Source: Cryoendolithus antarcticus
Taxonomy: Eukaryota > Ascomycota > Dothideomycetes > Cladosporiales > Cladosporiaceae
NCBI GenBank assembly: GCA_002077065.1
Contig: NAJO01000053.1
Coordinates: 62,001 to 126,000, forward strand
Length of the DNA stretch: 64,000 nucleotides
Direction of reading: 5' to 3'
Shown here: positions 43,366 to 54,237 of the stretch, piece after piece
Layout of the letters: each line of letters opens with the position of its first letter
How positions within the stretch are numbered: position 1 is the first letter of the stretch
Translations under genes and position numbers: made by a program
Notes under the pieces: generated by a model
The model's database searches: none
What the model was told of the DNA's origin: nothing
The model's input: the letters and a program-made list of their open reading frames with translations, nothing else

Positions 43366-44794
43366 TCACCTACACACCGTTGGGCTGCTTCGAAATTCCC
43401 TCTTCACCTGCTCCAGCAACTTCTCGTTGACAAGTACCTCGACCGCAGTGGCCGCCAAAGCTATTGCCACTTGCATGGCGCATCCATGCGCCTCCTCTGT
43501 AGCAGCAGCTTTCGCAAAATCTGGGGTATGCGGCCCACCAAGCTGCGTGCCATCCTCACCCTCACTACGGATCCAGAAGCCCGCGTGCAAGCTCGGCATA
43601 GCATGTGAGATGTCTCCTTGGTCAGTGGAAGCCTGGGTCGGAGCTATGAGTATATCAATCTGACCTTCGGGTATGCGGTTATGGATATGCGCTATCTGGT
43701 TCCAGAAATGGCGATAGGTCCTGCCGAGAGCGGCGTTGGGAACGTGATCTTTGTACGAGCTACCCTGAGTCACCTTGAGAGTGGCTCCAGTAGCTGTCGC
43801 GCCCGCTTCGAAGCAGGCTTTCACGCGTACCACAAGGGCGTCAAGGCGAGCTTGCGAAGACGACCGAACTACAAATTGGCCCGAGGCGTAAGCATGAATG
43901 ATATTCGGACGCAGGCCACCATTCGTGATCTGCATCTGAATGATGTCGCCTGGCTGGGTCTGCTGGCGGAGAACAGCGATGGCGTTGTAGGCGGTGACTA
44001 GGGCGTCCAGTGCGTTGATCTAGAACTGTCAGTCCCATCTCACGGGGATGGCAGGATCGTACTCACACCATCCCATGGTCTTGCAGCAGCATGAGCCTCT
44101 TTACCGTGATACTCGACCTTCAGACTTGTGTATGCCGCGGTTCGTACTAGTGCAGCGTCGTCCGAAGTACCTGGGTGCGCCATAATCGACACATCTACAG
44201 CATGATCGCTGTACGCGCCAGCATTGAGCAGTTTGATCTTGCCACCGCCGCCTTCCTCTGCTGGTGTGCCAAAGAGGACGACTTTGCCACCAAGACCAGC
44301 AAGCTCGACTACATGAGCTGTAGCCAAGGCAGCTGCTAATGAAGATACAGCGATAAGGTTGTGACCGCAAGCATGACCAATGCCTTGCAGAGCATCTGAC
44401 GATCGTCAGCAGAGCAATCTGCCTCCATTCTGTAGCGGATCGACTCACCGTACTCAGCGTTGAAGCTCACGACTGGCCCTGCTTTGCCACTATTGAATAC
44501 TGCGACGAAAGCCGTGTCTATACCGTAAGCTGAGCACTCGACATCCCATCCTGGCACACCCGATAGGTAGGTCGTCAAAGCGGCATGGGCATGCACTTCT
44601 TTGTACGAGGTCTCCGGATGATCGTGGATGTCGAGACTGATGCGACGCATGTGCTTGCTAATGTGATCGATGTGGTCGCTGATGAGAGACTGGGAGTCCG
44701 ACACAGTTGCTTTTGCAGATGCACTCGAGGGAGCATGGGCTGCAATAATGATATAGTCATCGTCGATTGTGCCATGGGAGGCCATGGCAAGCAT
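43366..44794 (-). CDS. M20-family amidohydrolase (PM20D2/amidase-like)
   Basis: This is a zinc-dependent M20 peptidase/amidohydrolase that probably cleaves an amide or N-acyl amino acid. Three exons, right to left: 44794-44449, 44395-44067 and 44019-43366. The introns are 53 and 47 bp, and the phases agree, giving about 442 aa. Motifs: LDIHDHPETSYKEVHAH near the start, FNAEYDALQGIGHACGHNL spanning intron 1 with the metal-binding His, PAEEGGGGK with the catalytic Glu, MAHPG, and the dimerisation domain from TSLKVEYHGKEAHAAARPWD. The segment HAMPSLHAGFWI is the C-terminal metal region. The frame is open 27 codons upstream of the first ATG. The substrate is not predictable. Confidence 0.9.
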
Positions 44795-45297
44795 CCCAAG
44801 CGAAGATTGGGACGGACGAGCTGTCGATTGGGAAAAACGAGCACTAGCTGTTGACAGAGCACAATGTGCGCTCAAATAGGTGGCCTATCTCCTAACTCAA
44901 GAGCTTCGAGCCAACGCTACTGTCGACGCGGTTGCGACAGCCGATCACGGCTGAAGCAAATCAGTGAGATGCAGAGCTCTCAAGTGTGGGTCATTGCAAC
45001 CCGGCAATGTAGTGAAATGACTGTGCGATTGCCACCGTCGATACTTGCTAGTTCCTTCGCCCTCACATCGAAGATTGCTATGGGAGGTTTCCGTGGAATC
45101 TAAGGGACTCGAGTCCATGGCCGTCCACGAACGACATTTGCTTGAAGCCACCTGGCCCGCCACAGTGCAAGCCACAGTGACGTCGCTCGGAGAAAATCAT
45201 GGGGAAATCACTGCCAGGAAGTAAACACAGCATCGCACACAGATCGGCTCGCACCAGTTCTCTCGTACTATTTTATGCACATCAGTGATACCTCAAC
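44795..45297. promoter_or_regulatory. Divergent promoter region between the M20 hydrolase and FIT/Scs3 genes
   Basis: About 500 bases separate the two start codons. No specific element is identified. Confidence 0.35.
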
Positions 45298-46335
45298 ATG
45301 ACGACTCGGCGCACGACGACGCGCGTTGAGATCCCTCTTTCCCCTGCCTCGAACGGCACTCCGAAACGCACAACATCATCTGCCACGAACACAGGCATGA
45401 CCCACATCGACGCACCGGCTGCCTCGCCATGGCTTCCCACACCACTCGAGATGATCCTCCTCGCGATCTATCCAGGGACGCTCATCTTCGGATCCCTCTT
45501 CAGCACTCTCACAGTCAACTCCACCCTCTCACCCTACAGCCACCTCTCGCAGTCCTATGCGCCTGAGCATGCGCCCTCCTACTTCGCCAAGAAGAGCAAC
45601 ATCTTCAATGTCTACTTCGTTAAGCAAGGCTGGCTCTGGATCACTGTGGCATTCTTGCTGTTCGTCTTCACGCATCCAAGCTTGGGCCCGAAGTTCGATG
45701 TCACGGCTTTCACGAGACGGCGAGTGCAGGCGCTGGCTCGCTACACAGTGATCACGGCGTTCTGGATTGCAGTCACGCAGTGGTTCTTCGGACCGCCCAT
45801 CGTGGACCGAGGATTCAGGCTCACGGGCGGGCAGTGCGCGATCTTGCTTTCTGATCGGGAAGCGGCTAGGGAGGAGCTCGGGGATGTGAAAGAAGCGCTT
45901 ACGCACGCTGCGTGTAAGTTACATGGCGGGCAGTGGTCGGGCGGGCATGACATTAGCGGGCACGTGTTTCTGCTGGTCGTGGGTAGCGCGATGCTATGGT
46001 TCGAGGCCTTGCCCGCAGTCCTTGGACTGGCTGGGCTAAGACAGGCGAGAAGGATACAGACTGAGGGCGGAATTGTGAGGAGTGCGGCGATCGAGACGAC
46101 AGAGCCTGGCGCGAAAGGCATCCCAGTGCCGAGAAATGTGGGCTGGGGAGTCAAAGGAACGATGACAGTGGCCGCTGCGAGCATGTGGATGCTGCTCATG
46201 ACGGCGGCATACTTCCACACCTGGTTCGAGAAGTTTACTGGCTTCGTGGTGGCGAGCATGGCGTTGTATATGGTCTACTTTGTGCCGCGGGGCGTGCCGG
46301 CCGTAAGGCGGGTGCTTGGTATGCCAGGAGCATAA
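45298..46335 (+). CDS. FIT family (Scs3/FITM2-like) ER membrane protein
   Basis: FIT proteins are ER-resident and act in lipid-droplet emergence and ER phospholipid balance. They are proposed to be fatty-acyl-CoA diphosphatases. A single exon encodes 345 aa. A Ser/Thr-rich N-terminus of about 45 aa is followed by about six hydrophobic helices (LEMILLAIYPGTLIFGSLFS, WLWITVAFLLFVFTH, YTVITAFWIAVTQWFFGPP, HVFLLVVGSAMLWFEALPAV, TVAAASMWMLLMTAAYFHT, FVVASMALYMVYFVP). The signature SGGHDISGHVF carries the catalytic-type His of the family, and the second key His is in AYFHTWFEKFTG. The motifs and topology match well. Confidence 0.9.
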   Translation: MTTRRTTTRVEIPLSPASNGTPKRTTSSATNTGMTHIDAPAASPWLPTPLEMILLAIYPGTLIFGSLFSTLTVNSTLSPYSHLSQSYAPEHAPSYFAKKSNIFNVYFVKQGWLWITVAFLLFVFTHPSLGPKFDVTAFTRRRVQALARYTVITAFWIAVTQWFFGPPIVDRGFRLTGGQCAILLSDREAAREELGDVKEALTHAACKLHGGQWSGGHDISGHVFLLVVGSAMLWFEALPAVLGLAGLRQARRIQTEGGIVRSAAIETTEPGAKGIPVPRNVGWGVKGTMTVAAASMWMLLMTAAYFHTWFEKFTGFVVASMALYMVYFVPRGVPAVRRVLGMPGA

Positions 46336-48213
46336 GACACATATCTTCAATAATTCCACTCAGTCCAGTCCCGTTGCACTTGTACAGAATGCAAATGGTG
46401 AACCTTGTACGCGCGTACTGGTCGCATGGTTGCGGTCTCGCAACGAAAAGACATGAGGCGCACGTGGAACGAGAACCAGCAGTCATCATTGCCTCTCCCC
46501 CTACGCGGTTCGCTCCAATGCTGCTACCACGTCACCCGCAAGTGCGAGACTGACTAGCATTTCACTGAGAAAGCTCGAACAGTCGAGGTGATCGAAGCCG
46601 GAGACCACCACTGGTGCGATCGGGTAGTATTGACCCCTAGTATGTGTACATACTACTCAGCAAACTCCTTGGCATATAGCATATGCGAAAGCGAGATCGA
46701 ACGGAGTTCAATCGGCATTTGATGAGTCATCTTAGGCGGCAATGAGTCGAAGGGAGGGAACGGATGTTTACTTGAGAGTCTGTTCAGACTTCACCTCTGT
46801 ATCGCTCTTGCCTTCCTCACTTACGTCGTTTGAACCTCTTTCTGATAAGACAATGGCGAACTCTGAAGTACCGGGAAAGGACAGGCCTCCCTTTTGTCTC
46901 CACGAATGGCTTTCTCATGACCGGCCTAGGCTGAAGCTCGGCGCGGCTGAAAGCTAAGGTAGAATCGACACCCCAGAACAAGGCGCGACAGCAAATGTTG
47001 CGCCGCCGCTGACCGACAAGACCGTCGGAAGTCCTGGCCCACACAGGCGGCGTAGCACCATGAGCCATGCAGTACCGGGCCCGCCGATCAAGCTTGCACA
47101 TCGCTTGCCGATGGGACTCTGGACTCCCACACCAAAGCCCCGCGTTCCAAACCAGCTGCCGCATTTGGTGCGATACATCGAGATTGCGCCAGATAAGCCC
47201 TGGACCAACATGTGCTAGCCAAAATCCTCCGACTGTCAGCTCGAGGCGAGAACTACGGCTGTCGGAGCTCGCAAACATACATCACACTGAGACTATCGGC
47301 GTGGATGTGCTTGGGCGGAGTACGCTACATGAAAACACTCCGCCATACCACGGGAGCTGCACTTCTAAAGCTCGTGCTCTGATATCGCAGAGCCGGCTGA
47401 CGTCAGTGTTGTCGAGGGTGCATACCAAGCTGTTTCTTATCTCCAACAAGCGCCTCGGTGGCGGCGTGCCGAGCTCCATCAAGAAAGCCTGAACGCTTGT
47501 CGAATCGGATGCTTGGACGCCAGGCGTTTGCTTGTCTAGACGGGAGTGGTGCAGCGTGTACTGACTTTGTCGCCACATCGCGCCGTGCAGGATCGACGCC
47601 AGCTTACATGGGCTAGCCCTGAGACGCACACAGCTGCACGCGACACAATATACCACCAATCTATCGCGTACAGCTTAGTACGATCGACGACCTTCAAGCA
47701 AGTCAACTTAGCCTGCGAAGGCGTGAACCATTTCAAAAGTGATGAGTTAGTCCCGCATTATTGCAGCTCCCCAGACGTACTATTGACCTTACGGTGCGCC
47801 ATCGGGATAGACTCGTGCGATCGAAAGCTTCGGGCCAGCCGCTGTATGTGGTCGTACTGCACTGCAGAGCGCCCCAAAGTCTTATCGGCTGAACGGCGCT
47901 CATGATCGCCCAGTGCAGGCCGTGTGTTGCACACGGAGCAATAGCACAGAAGGAGGGCTGATCCCGACTGCGTGGTTGGTGCACTGCGTGCATATCGTGA
48001 TAAGCACAATGATGCACGTTCATTTACCTCCCCCATGCGGTAAGACATCCTGGTGGTCAGCGCAATACGGTACAACTGCAGCTATCGTCGCGCGTGTGCG
48101 AAAGGTACCCTGCATCTTACTTGTACAAGCTTCTTTTCCCGATGGCTTCTATTCTCCAATTTCTCACACGGCTACTCTCATAGTACCACAGGAGTCCATT
48201 GCGTGCACCCAAT
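46336..48213. other. Intergenic, 1.9 kb, the largest empty stretch
   Basis: No open frame here has recognisable content or an intron-compatible structure. It lies downstream of the FIT gene and upstream of the OPT transporter. I see no transposon ends, tRNA or inverted repeats by eye. Confidence 0.35.
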
Positions 48214-51200
48214 ATGTCGTACCGGAAGCCATACACCGAGGGTGAGGCGATCGATCCTGCCGACCGATCGTCTTCCTCAGCCCACAGCATACACGAGGAG
48301 GAGAAGGGTGGCGCCATTGAGACAGCTCGTCGCCAATCCGTCCTTGAAGGCGAGGTCGTTCAGCTGGCTGAGAAACTCGATGACCAGAATGTCAAGGAAC
48401 ATCTTGCACCAATCGAGGATCTGGAGAAAGTCATTGATAAGATTGATGGGTTGACAATCGAAGAGTGTCGCACTTTCGCAGCCAAGTTCCTGGAAGACCA
48501 CGACTTCGACTACAACATCGATGCTTCGCAAAGGAGCAAGCTCCAGCACTTCCTCCACGGTCCCCTCGAAAGTCAGAGTGACGATGAGTATGAATTGGCA
48601 TTCAAGTCTGAGGTTGCGATCCTCAAGTACTACAGTCCCTACCCGGAGGTTCGCGCTGTCACGACACCAGGTAAGTTATATCGACTACATTCCCCCACGT
48701 AAATGAAAAAAGAAACGGACCACTCGAGACGATCTCACGGTCGACTGTGCAGGTGTATAGTGCACCGCGACGACGGGTCACCGTTAGTGTTGCCCTGGAG
48801 AGCTCTTGGAGATGACGATTTTCCTCCTCGCCGGCAGCTCAGCTGCGTATGTACTGTCACGGCGCCGCGTAAAACAGCATTCTCACTCGCAGAGAGTCGC
48901 TGAGCGGTCCGCTTCTTCTGTCATCCGCGTGCCCCAATTACTTGGGCGGCACTTGGGCGCAAGTACGAGACTAAAGACCAGTGCCACCGCCATGCGACAG
49001 GCGCACATAGCTGCGCACGAGCCACGATGCAAGAGTTGCCATGATGGGAAGCTAACGCGCTTATCTGCAGATGACGACGAGAACATACTCTGCGAGACTA
49101 TTCGCGCTCATCTCCTCGGCTATCTCTGGGCTTGCGTCGCACAGTTTATCAACTCGCTCTTCAATTCGCGCTTCCCGAACGTGTACCTGACATCCACAAC
49201 GGCTCAAGTTCTGCTGTACCCGTGCGGCAAGTTCCTCGCCTGGGCACTACCGGACTGGGGTTTCAAGATCGGTGGCACGAGACACTCTCTCAATCCTGGC
49301 CCCTGGACTTACAAGGAGCAAGTTCTGTCGACAGTAATTATCAATGTGTCGGTGACATCGGCCTATGTTTTCTGGTAAGTCGCAGCTAGGCTAGAGATCA
49401 CGCGATGGCTCGGCATCTCCAACATTTCACTCTGACACTGTTGCAACAGGAACATTCAGACGCAAGAGGTCTACTATCTTGATAAATGGTTGACGCCAGG
49501 CTACAAGATCTTGCTGTTACTGGCGACTCAGATGATGGGTCTTGGTTTCGCCGGTAAGTGACGACGCCTCCTGAACACCCTTCGAAGGACGAAGGATAGT
49601 CTCCAACCGCAGCGGTGCCGTGCGTTGTACGTGCCACTCTGACAACGATCACAGGCCTTCTGCGACGATTCGCAGTCTACCCAATGGAGTCGATCTGGCC
49701 GACTATCTTGCCGACCTTGGCTCTCAACCGAGCCCTCCTCCAGGGTGACAAGAAAGAGACAATTCACGGCTGGAAGATCAGCATGTATAAATTCTTCTGG
49801 ATAGCGTTCGCAGGTGCGTGCCACCCATCGTCGCTAGACTCTCCCAACAGTACGAGAGCACAGAGCTGACTATCGGTAGCTATGATTGTCTACTTCTGGC
49901 TACCGGGTTTCTTATTCCAAGCGCTCAGTCTCTTCGCGTGGATGACCTGGATCGCTCCGAACAACTTCAATCTCGCCATCGTGACCGGATCGCAGACCGG
50001 TCTAGGCTTCAACCCAATTTCGTCGTTCGATTGGAACACGTTCAGCACGAACTTCTTCCCTCTGACCTTCCCATTCTATTCATATCTGCAGCAGTACATT
50101 GGTCAATTCATTGGTGGCTTGGTGATCCTCGCTCTGTACTACACAAACACCAAAGATACTGGTTATCTCCCAATCAACAGCAGCCGCATCTTCGACAACA
50201 CTGGCTCGCATTATAACATCACAAAGATTCTAGTGAACGATGTGGTTGACGAGGAGCTTTACAAGGCATACTCACCGCCATACTACGCTGCTGGTAATCT
50301 AGTGGTCTGTAAGTTGCTTGTCAAGTCCTGTCAGCAAGCGCTCGAAAACTGACAATTACCATAGACTCGATCTTCTTCCTGTTCTATCCCTTCACCATGG
50401 TCTTCGTCCTCCTCGACAGTGGCAAGATCTTGGGCAAGGCCTACGTCAGCATCTTCTCCGCCGCTTGGCAGCAGATGAAGCGCGCGGGTCGGTCTTCGAT
50501 CGCAGCAGCCAAATCACTTGGACAGGGCAAAATCCGCGAAGCAGCATCGCACCTCTATCATATCCTCGACGACGAGACCTCTGTGTACGACGGTTTCGAT
50601 GATATTTGGACCAACATGGCACGGAAGTATCCGGAGGTGCCTGACTGGTGGTTCGCCGCGGTCGCGTTCATATCGTTCATCTTCGCGATTGTCATCTGCA
50701 CCGTCTACACGGAGATGGGAACGCCCGTGTGGACAATATTCTTTGTTATCGGTAAGCTAGTGAGCGAGTAAGGCGTTGTGGCGTTGTCGCCGCCAACCTT
50801 GGATGATACTGACGAATTTTTTTACAGGACTGAACCTTATTTTCTTGGTGCCAAGCACATACCTGTACTCAATTAGTGGTACGACCGAAGGTCTGAACGT
50901 GCTCGCCGAGCTGATTGTCGGCTATGCTCTGCCTGGTCGCCCTGAGGTAAGTTGACTGAACAAACGGGACACTTGTTGGCCCAGCGGAAGAACCTCTTCC
51001 TGCGGCTGACAACTCTCTCACACCTGAGCTTTCGCGCTCCCTGCATCAATGCCCAAGCTAACGGCTGTAACAGGCACTCATGTTCGTCAAAGCATTTGGC
51101 TACAACATCACCGGCCAGGCTGACTACTTCGTGTCCGATCTCAAAATGGGTCTTTACGCCAAGATTCCACCCCGAGCCATGTACCGCGGACAGATGATCA

Positions 51201-52002
51201 GCGCCTTCATCACAGCATTCGTCGCCTACGGTGTGGTCGATCTCGTCGACGGTCTCGAGGGGATCTGCACGCCTGACCAGACTGCCAAGTTCACTTGTGC
51301 CAACGGGTCTTCGGTCTATTTCTCCGCATCAGTCTTCTGGGGCGCCATCGGTCCGGCTCGTGTCTTCGGACAGATCTACCCAGTCATGAAGTATGCCTTC
51401 CTCCTCGGCTTCCTGCTTGCCCCGGTTTGGTGGGGCATCAAGCGCTATGGGCCAACTGCTAGACAATCCATGCGCACGAAGATGCCTGGAGCTATCTTCA
51501 AGCCACTTGACCTGCTCATCTTTACGCCGATCTCGTACCTCAAGCAGGTGCACCCGTCGCTAATCCTCAACGGCTTCATCTACTGGGTTTGTTCCGATCC
51601 TCCTTGTTTAGTGTACGGAAAACATACTGACCATTTTGGAAGGCTCCTGTCAACTTGACCTACACTACCTCAGGTCTCTACGTGTCCGTGTTCTTCATGT
51701 ACTACGTCCGCCGCTACAAGACGGCTTGGTTCGAGAAGTACAATTACGTTCTCGCTGCGGCACTGATCGGCGGCGTGGCACTGAGCGCCCTGATCATATT
51801 CTTCTCTGCAAGTTCAATCGCTGCCTTCGTTCTCAGGATGTCAAGCGCTAACGTTATACAGGTGCAATACAACCCCGTGACCGTCAGCTGGTGGGGTAAC
51901 GACGTCCTGGCGACTGGGGTTGATGGTGGTGCGGCTGATCGTACCGCTTTGCTCATGGACCTACCAGAGAGGGGTTACTTCGGGCTGGAGACTTGGGAGT
52001 AG
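48214..52002 (+). CDS. Oligopeptide transporter (OPT family)
   Basis: This proton-coupled OPT transporter of small peptides or related ligands is probably in the plasma membrane. I place ten exons: 48214-48670, 49071-49374, 49450-49553, 49655-49813, 49880-50308, 50365-50751, 50828-50946, 51074-51586, 51643-51807 and 51862-52002. All phases agree, giving about 925 aa. The N-terminal 150 residues are hydrophilic. SPYPEVRAVTTP joins DDDENILCETIRAHLLGY across a 400-bp first intron. Many helices follow, with family motifs NSLFNSRFPNVYLTSTTAQ, WNIQTQEVYYLDKWL, GTTEGLNVLAELIVGYALPG and FVKAFGYNITGQADYFVSDL. The last intron (51808-51861) is GC-AG (GCAAGT donor, CTAAC branch); it is in frame, so retention would add 18 residues. 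The C-terminal WWGNDV motif follows it. Confidence 0.93.
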
Positions 52003-52467
52003 AAGGCCTCACTTGGGCAGAGGAGGCGCTCCACGAGAGGGTCTGTTGTAGGGCAGAAAGCGAATATCCACAAAGTCACATGCTTGAACAATCATGTAGC
52101 ACTGCGATGAAAGGGACCTCAGTATATTCGCATTGCGCGTTGAACCCTACCACATCCGTGACTTCTATGGGCTTTTGCCGGTGTCGAGCATTGCGTTCGA
52201 GACTGACTGTGTGGCTTGCCGCTCCGATCCGCTGCTCACGATAGCATACCATCTCCAGAGCTCAATGAATTGCGCTCCTATTGGCCTCCTTCGTTACATC
52301 TGATTTCAACAGATAATATCTATGGGTCGACAAGTATATAATGTCTTGCAGCCATTGCCGATTTCGGCAACGATTTTGGCCAGTCATTCCGGATGACGTG
52401 CTGGCCCTTGACCCCACGCACTCCACCACCACAAACGGATGCGTGAGACACGGTAATACTCTTCGTG
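52003..52467. other. Intergenic, 465 bases
   Basis: This is the 3' flank of the OPT gene and promoter of the aminotransferase. No separate gene is seen. Confidence 0.35.
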
Positions 52468-53999
52468 ATGCTACTATTGCGACAGGCGAGACTCTCCAGA
52501 CCCATCTGCGGGCCACTCTCCATCAAACACATTGAACTAAGGCGGACCTTTGCCTCTTCGACCGCGATGAGGAAAGATCCATTCAAGCCTGCGGCGAGGG
52601 TCGCCGGACAACGACAAGATGTCTGGTCGATCGTCAACGAAGCAGCGTTAGCATCGCCAGTGCAACCGATAACAAATCTTGGCCAGGGTTTCTTCGGCTA
52701 CAACCCGCCAGAGTTCGTCCTCGATGCTGCCAGAGAGGCGTTGGGCAAAGTGGAGTGCAACCAGTATTCGCCGACGAAGGTAGCTATTGCCTCACCTACC
52801 TTCCCCCTTGGGACCATGCCTAATCATGGCACATAGTAGGGGCGACCGCGATTGAAGAAAGCCATTGCCAACGCGTACTCGCCTCATTTCAATCGCATGA
52901 TAAATCCCGATACTGAAGTCACGATTACCACAGGTGCAAATGAAGGCATGCTATCAGCCTTCATGGGCTTCCTCGAGGCTGGCGACGAAGTCATCGTTTT
53001 CGAGCCTTTCTTCGATCAGTATATCTCAAACATCGAGATGCCTGGAGGCAAGGTGGTGTATGTGCCCATGACGCCACCTAAGAACGGCGCCACCCAAACG
53101 ACGAGCGCTGGTGAGTGGTTTGTCGATATGGAAGTCCTCGAAGACAAGATCACCGACAAGACCCGGATGATCGTGCTGAACAGTCCGCACAATCCCGTCG
53201 GCAAGGTCTTCTCGAAGGAGGAATTGCAGGCGATTGGTGGTCTATGCGTGAAGCACAACATCATCATCTTGAGTGACGAAGGTATGATATCTGTCAATGA
53301 CTGTATGACTTGGCTACTGACGATACCATACAGTCTACGACCGCCTCTACTACGTCCCCTTTACCCGCATCGCCACTCTCTCGCCCGAGATCGCAGCCTT
53401 GACCCTCACAGTCGGCAGCGCAGGCAAGAACTTCTACGCCACAGGCTGGCGAGTCGGCTACCTCATCGGCCCTGAGCATCTGATCAAGTACGTCTCTGCG
53501 GCACACACGCGCATTTGCTACAGCAGTGTGAGTCCGTTGCAAGAAGCCACCGCTGTCGCCTTCGAGCGAGCAGACGAGGAAGGCTTCTGGGACGATTCGA
53601 AGAAGGAGATGAAGGGTAAGATGGAGCGATTTAACGAGGTGTGGGATGAGCTTGGCCTGCCTGTAAGTCCTACCGTCCATCGATTGTCATCTCCTCGCTA
53701 ACATACGGCAGTACTCCATTCCCCAAGGTGGCTACTTCGTCCTCGTCAACCTCGCCAAAGTCAAGCTCCCTGCGGACTACCCGTTTCCAGACCATGTGGC
53801 CAATCGTCCACGGGATTTCAAGCTCTCCTGGTTCTGCATCATGGAGCTCGGCGTCGCTGCGATCCCGCCTACCGAGTTTTTCACAGATGCTAACGCGCAC
53901 ATTGTTGAGGACTGGCTGCGCTTTGCCGTGTGCAAAGAAGACAAGATACTGGAGAGCGCGAAGGAGCGGCTGAGGGGGCTGAGGAAGTATATCAAGTAG
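52468..53999 (+). CDS. Kynurenine-type aminotransferase (class I/II, PLP-dependent)
   Basis: This fold-type I PLP aminotransferase resembles Bna3/kynurenine aminotransferases, which convert kynurenine to kynurenate. Four exons (52468-52779, 52840-53281, 53334-53662, 53712-53999) with introns of 60, 52 and 49 bp give 456 aa. Motifs: ITNLGQGFFGYNPPEFV, NQYSPTKGRPRLKKAI across intron 1, TTGANEGMLSAFM, IVLNSPHNPVGKVFS, LSDEVYDRLYY across intron 2, and the PLP-lysine site TVGSAGKNFYATGWRVGY (Lys near 283). Residues 1-33 are Arg/Leu/Ser-rich with few acidic residues (LLLRQARLSRPICGPLS), like a mitochondrial presequence. A second in-frame Met34 (MRKDPFKPAARV) could start a cytosolic form. The exact amino donor and acceptor cannot be read. 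Confidence 0.92.
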
Positions 54000-54237
54000 T
54001 GGTAGCGTCGAAGACAAGCTTGTAGCCGGACGCAGCGCAGCTACCACAACCGCACTACAATTCCTCGGAAGGCATGCAATGCTGATCTGCTACTCTTGTC
54101 GCAGGGTATGGAAGTCCTACGAATTCGTTGCTTTGTACAGTGTATATACATGTATGTTGCGCGTGGGTATCATCCTAACATCCAATCATGCAGCCCTTCC
54201 ATTCCTGTACATCATGCCATACTCCCGCATGCCTTCC

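Noticed and set aside
46336..48213. Possible transposon or non-coding RNA gene in the large gap
   Set aside because: No terminal repeats, reverse-transcriptase or transposase motifs, or tRNA-like boxes could be seen by eye.
48806..49070. Open frame extending the second OPT exon upstream to 48806
   Set aside because: It lies inside the 400-bp intron; the splice sites at both ends and the family alignment across DDDENILCET argue against coding.
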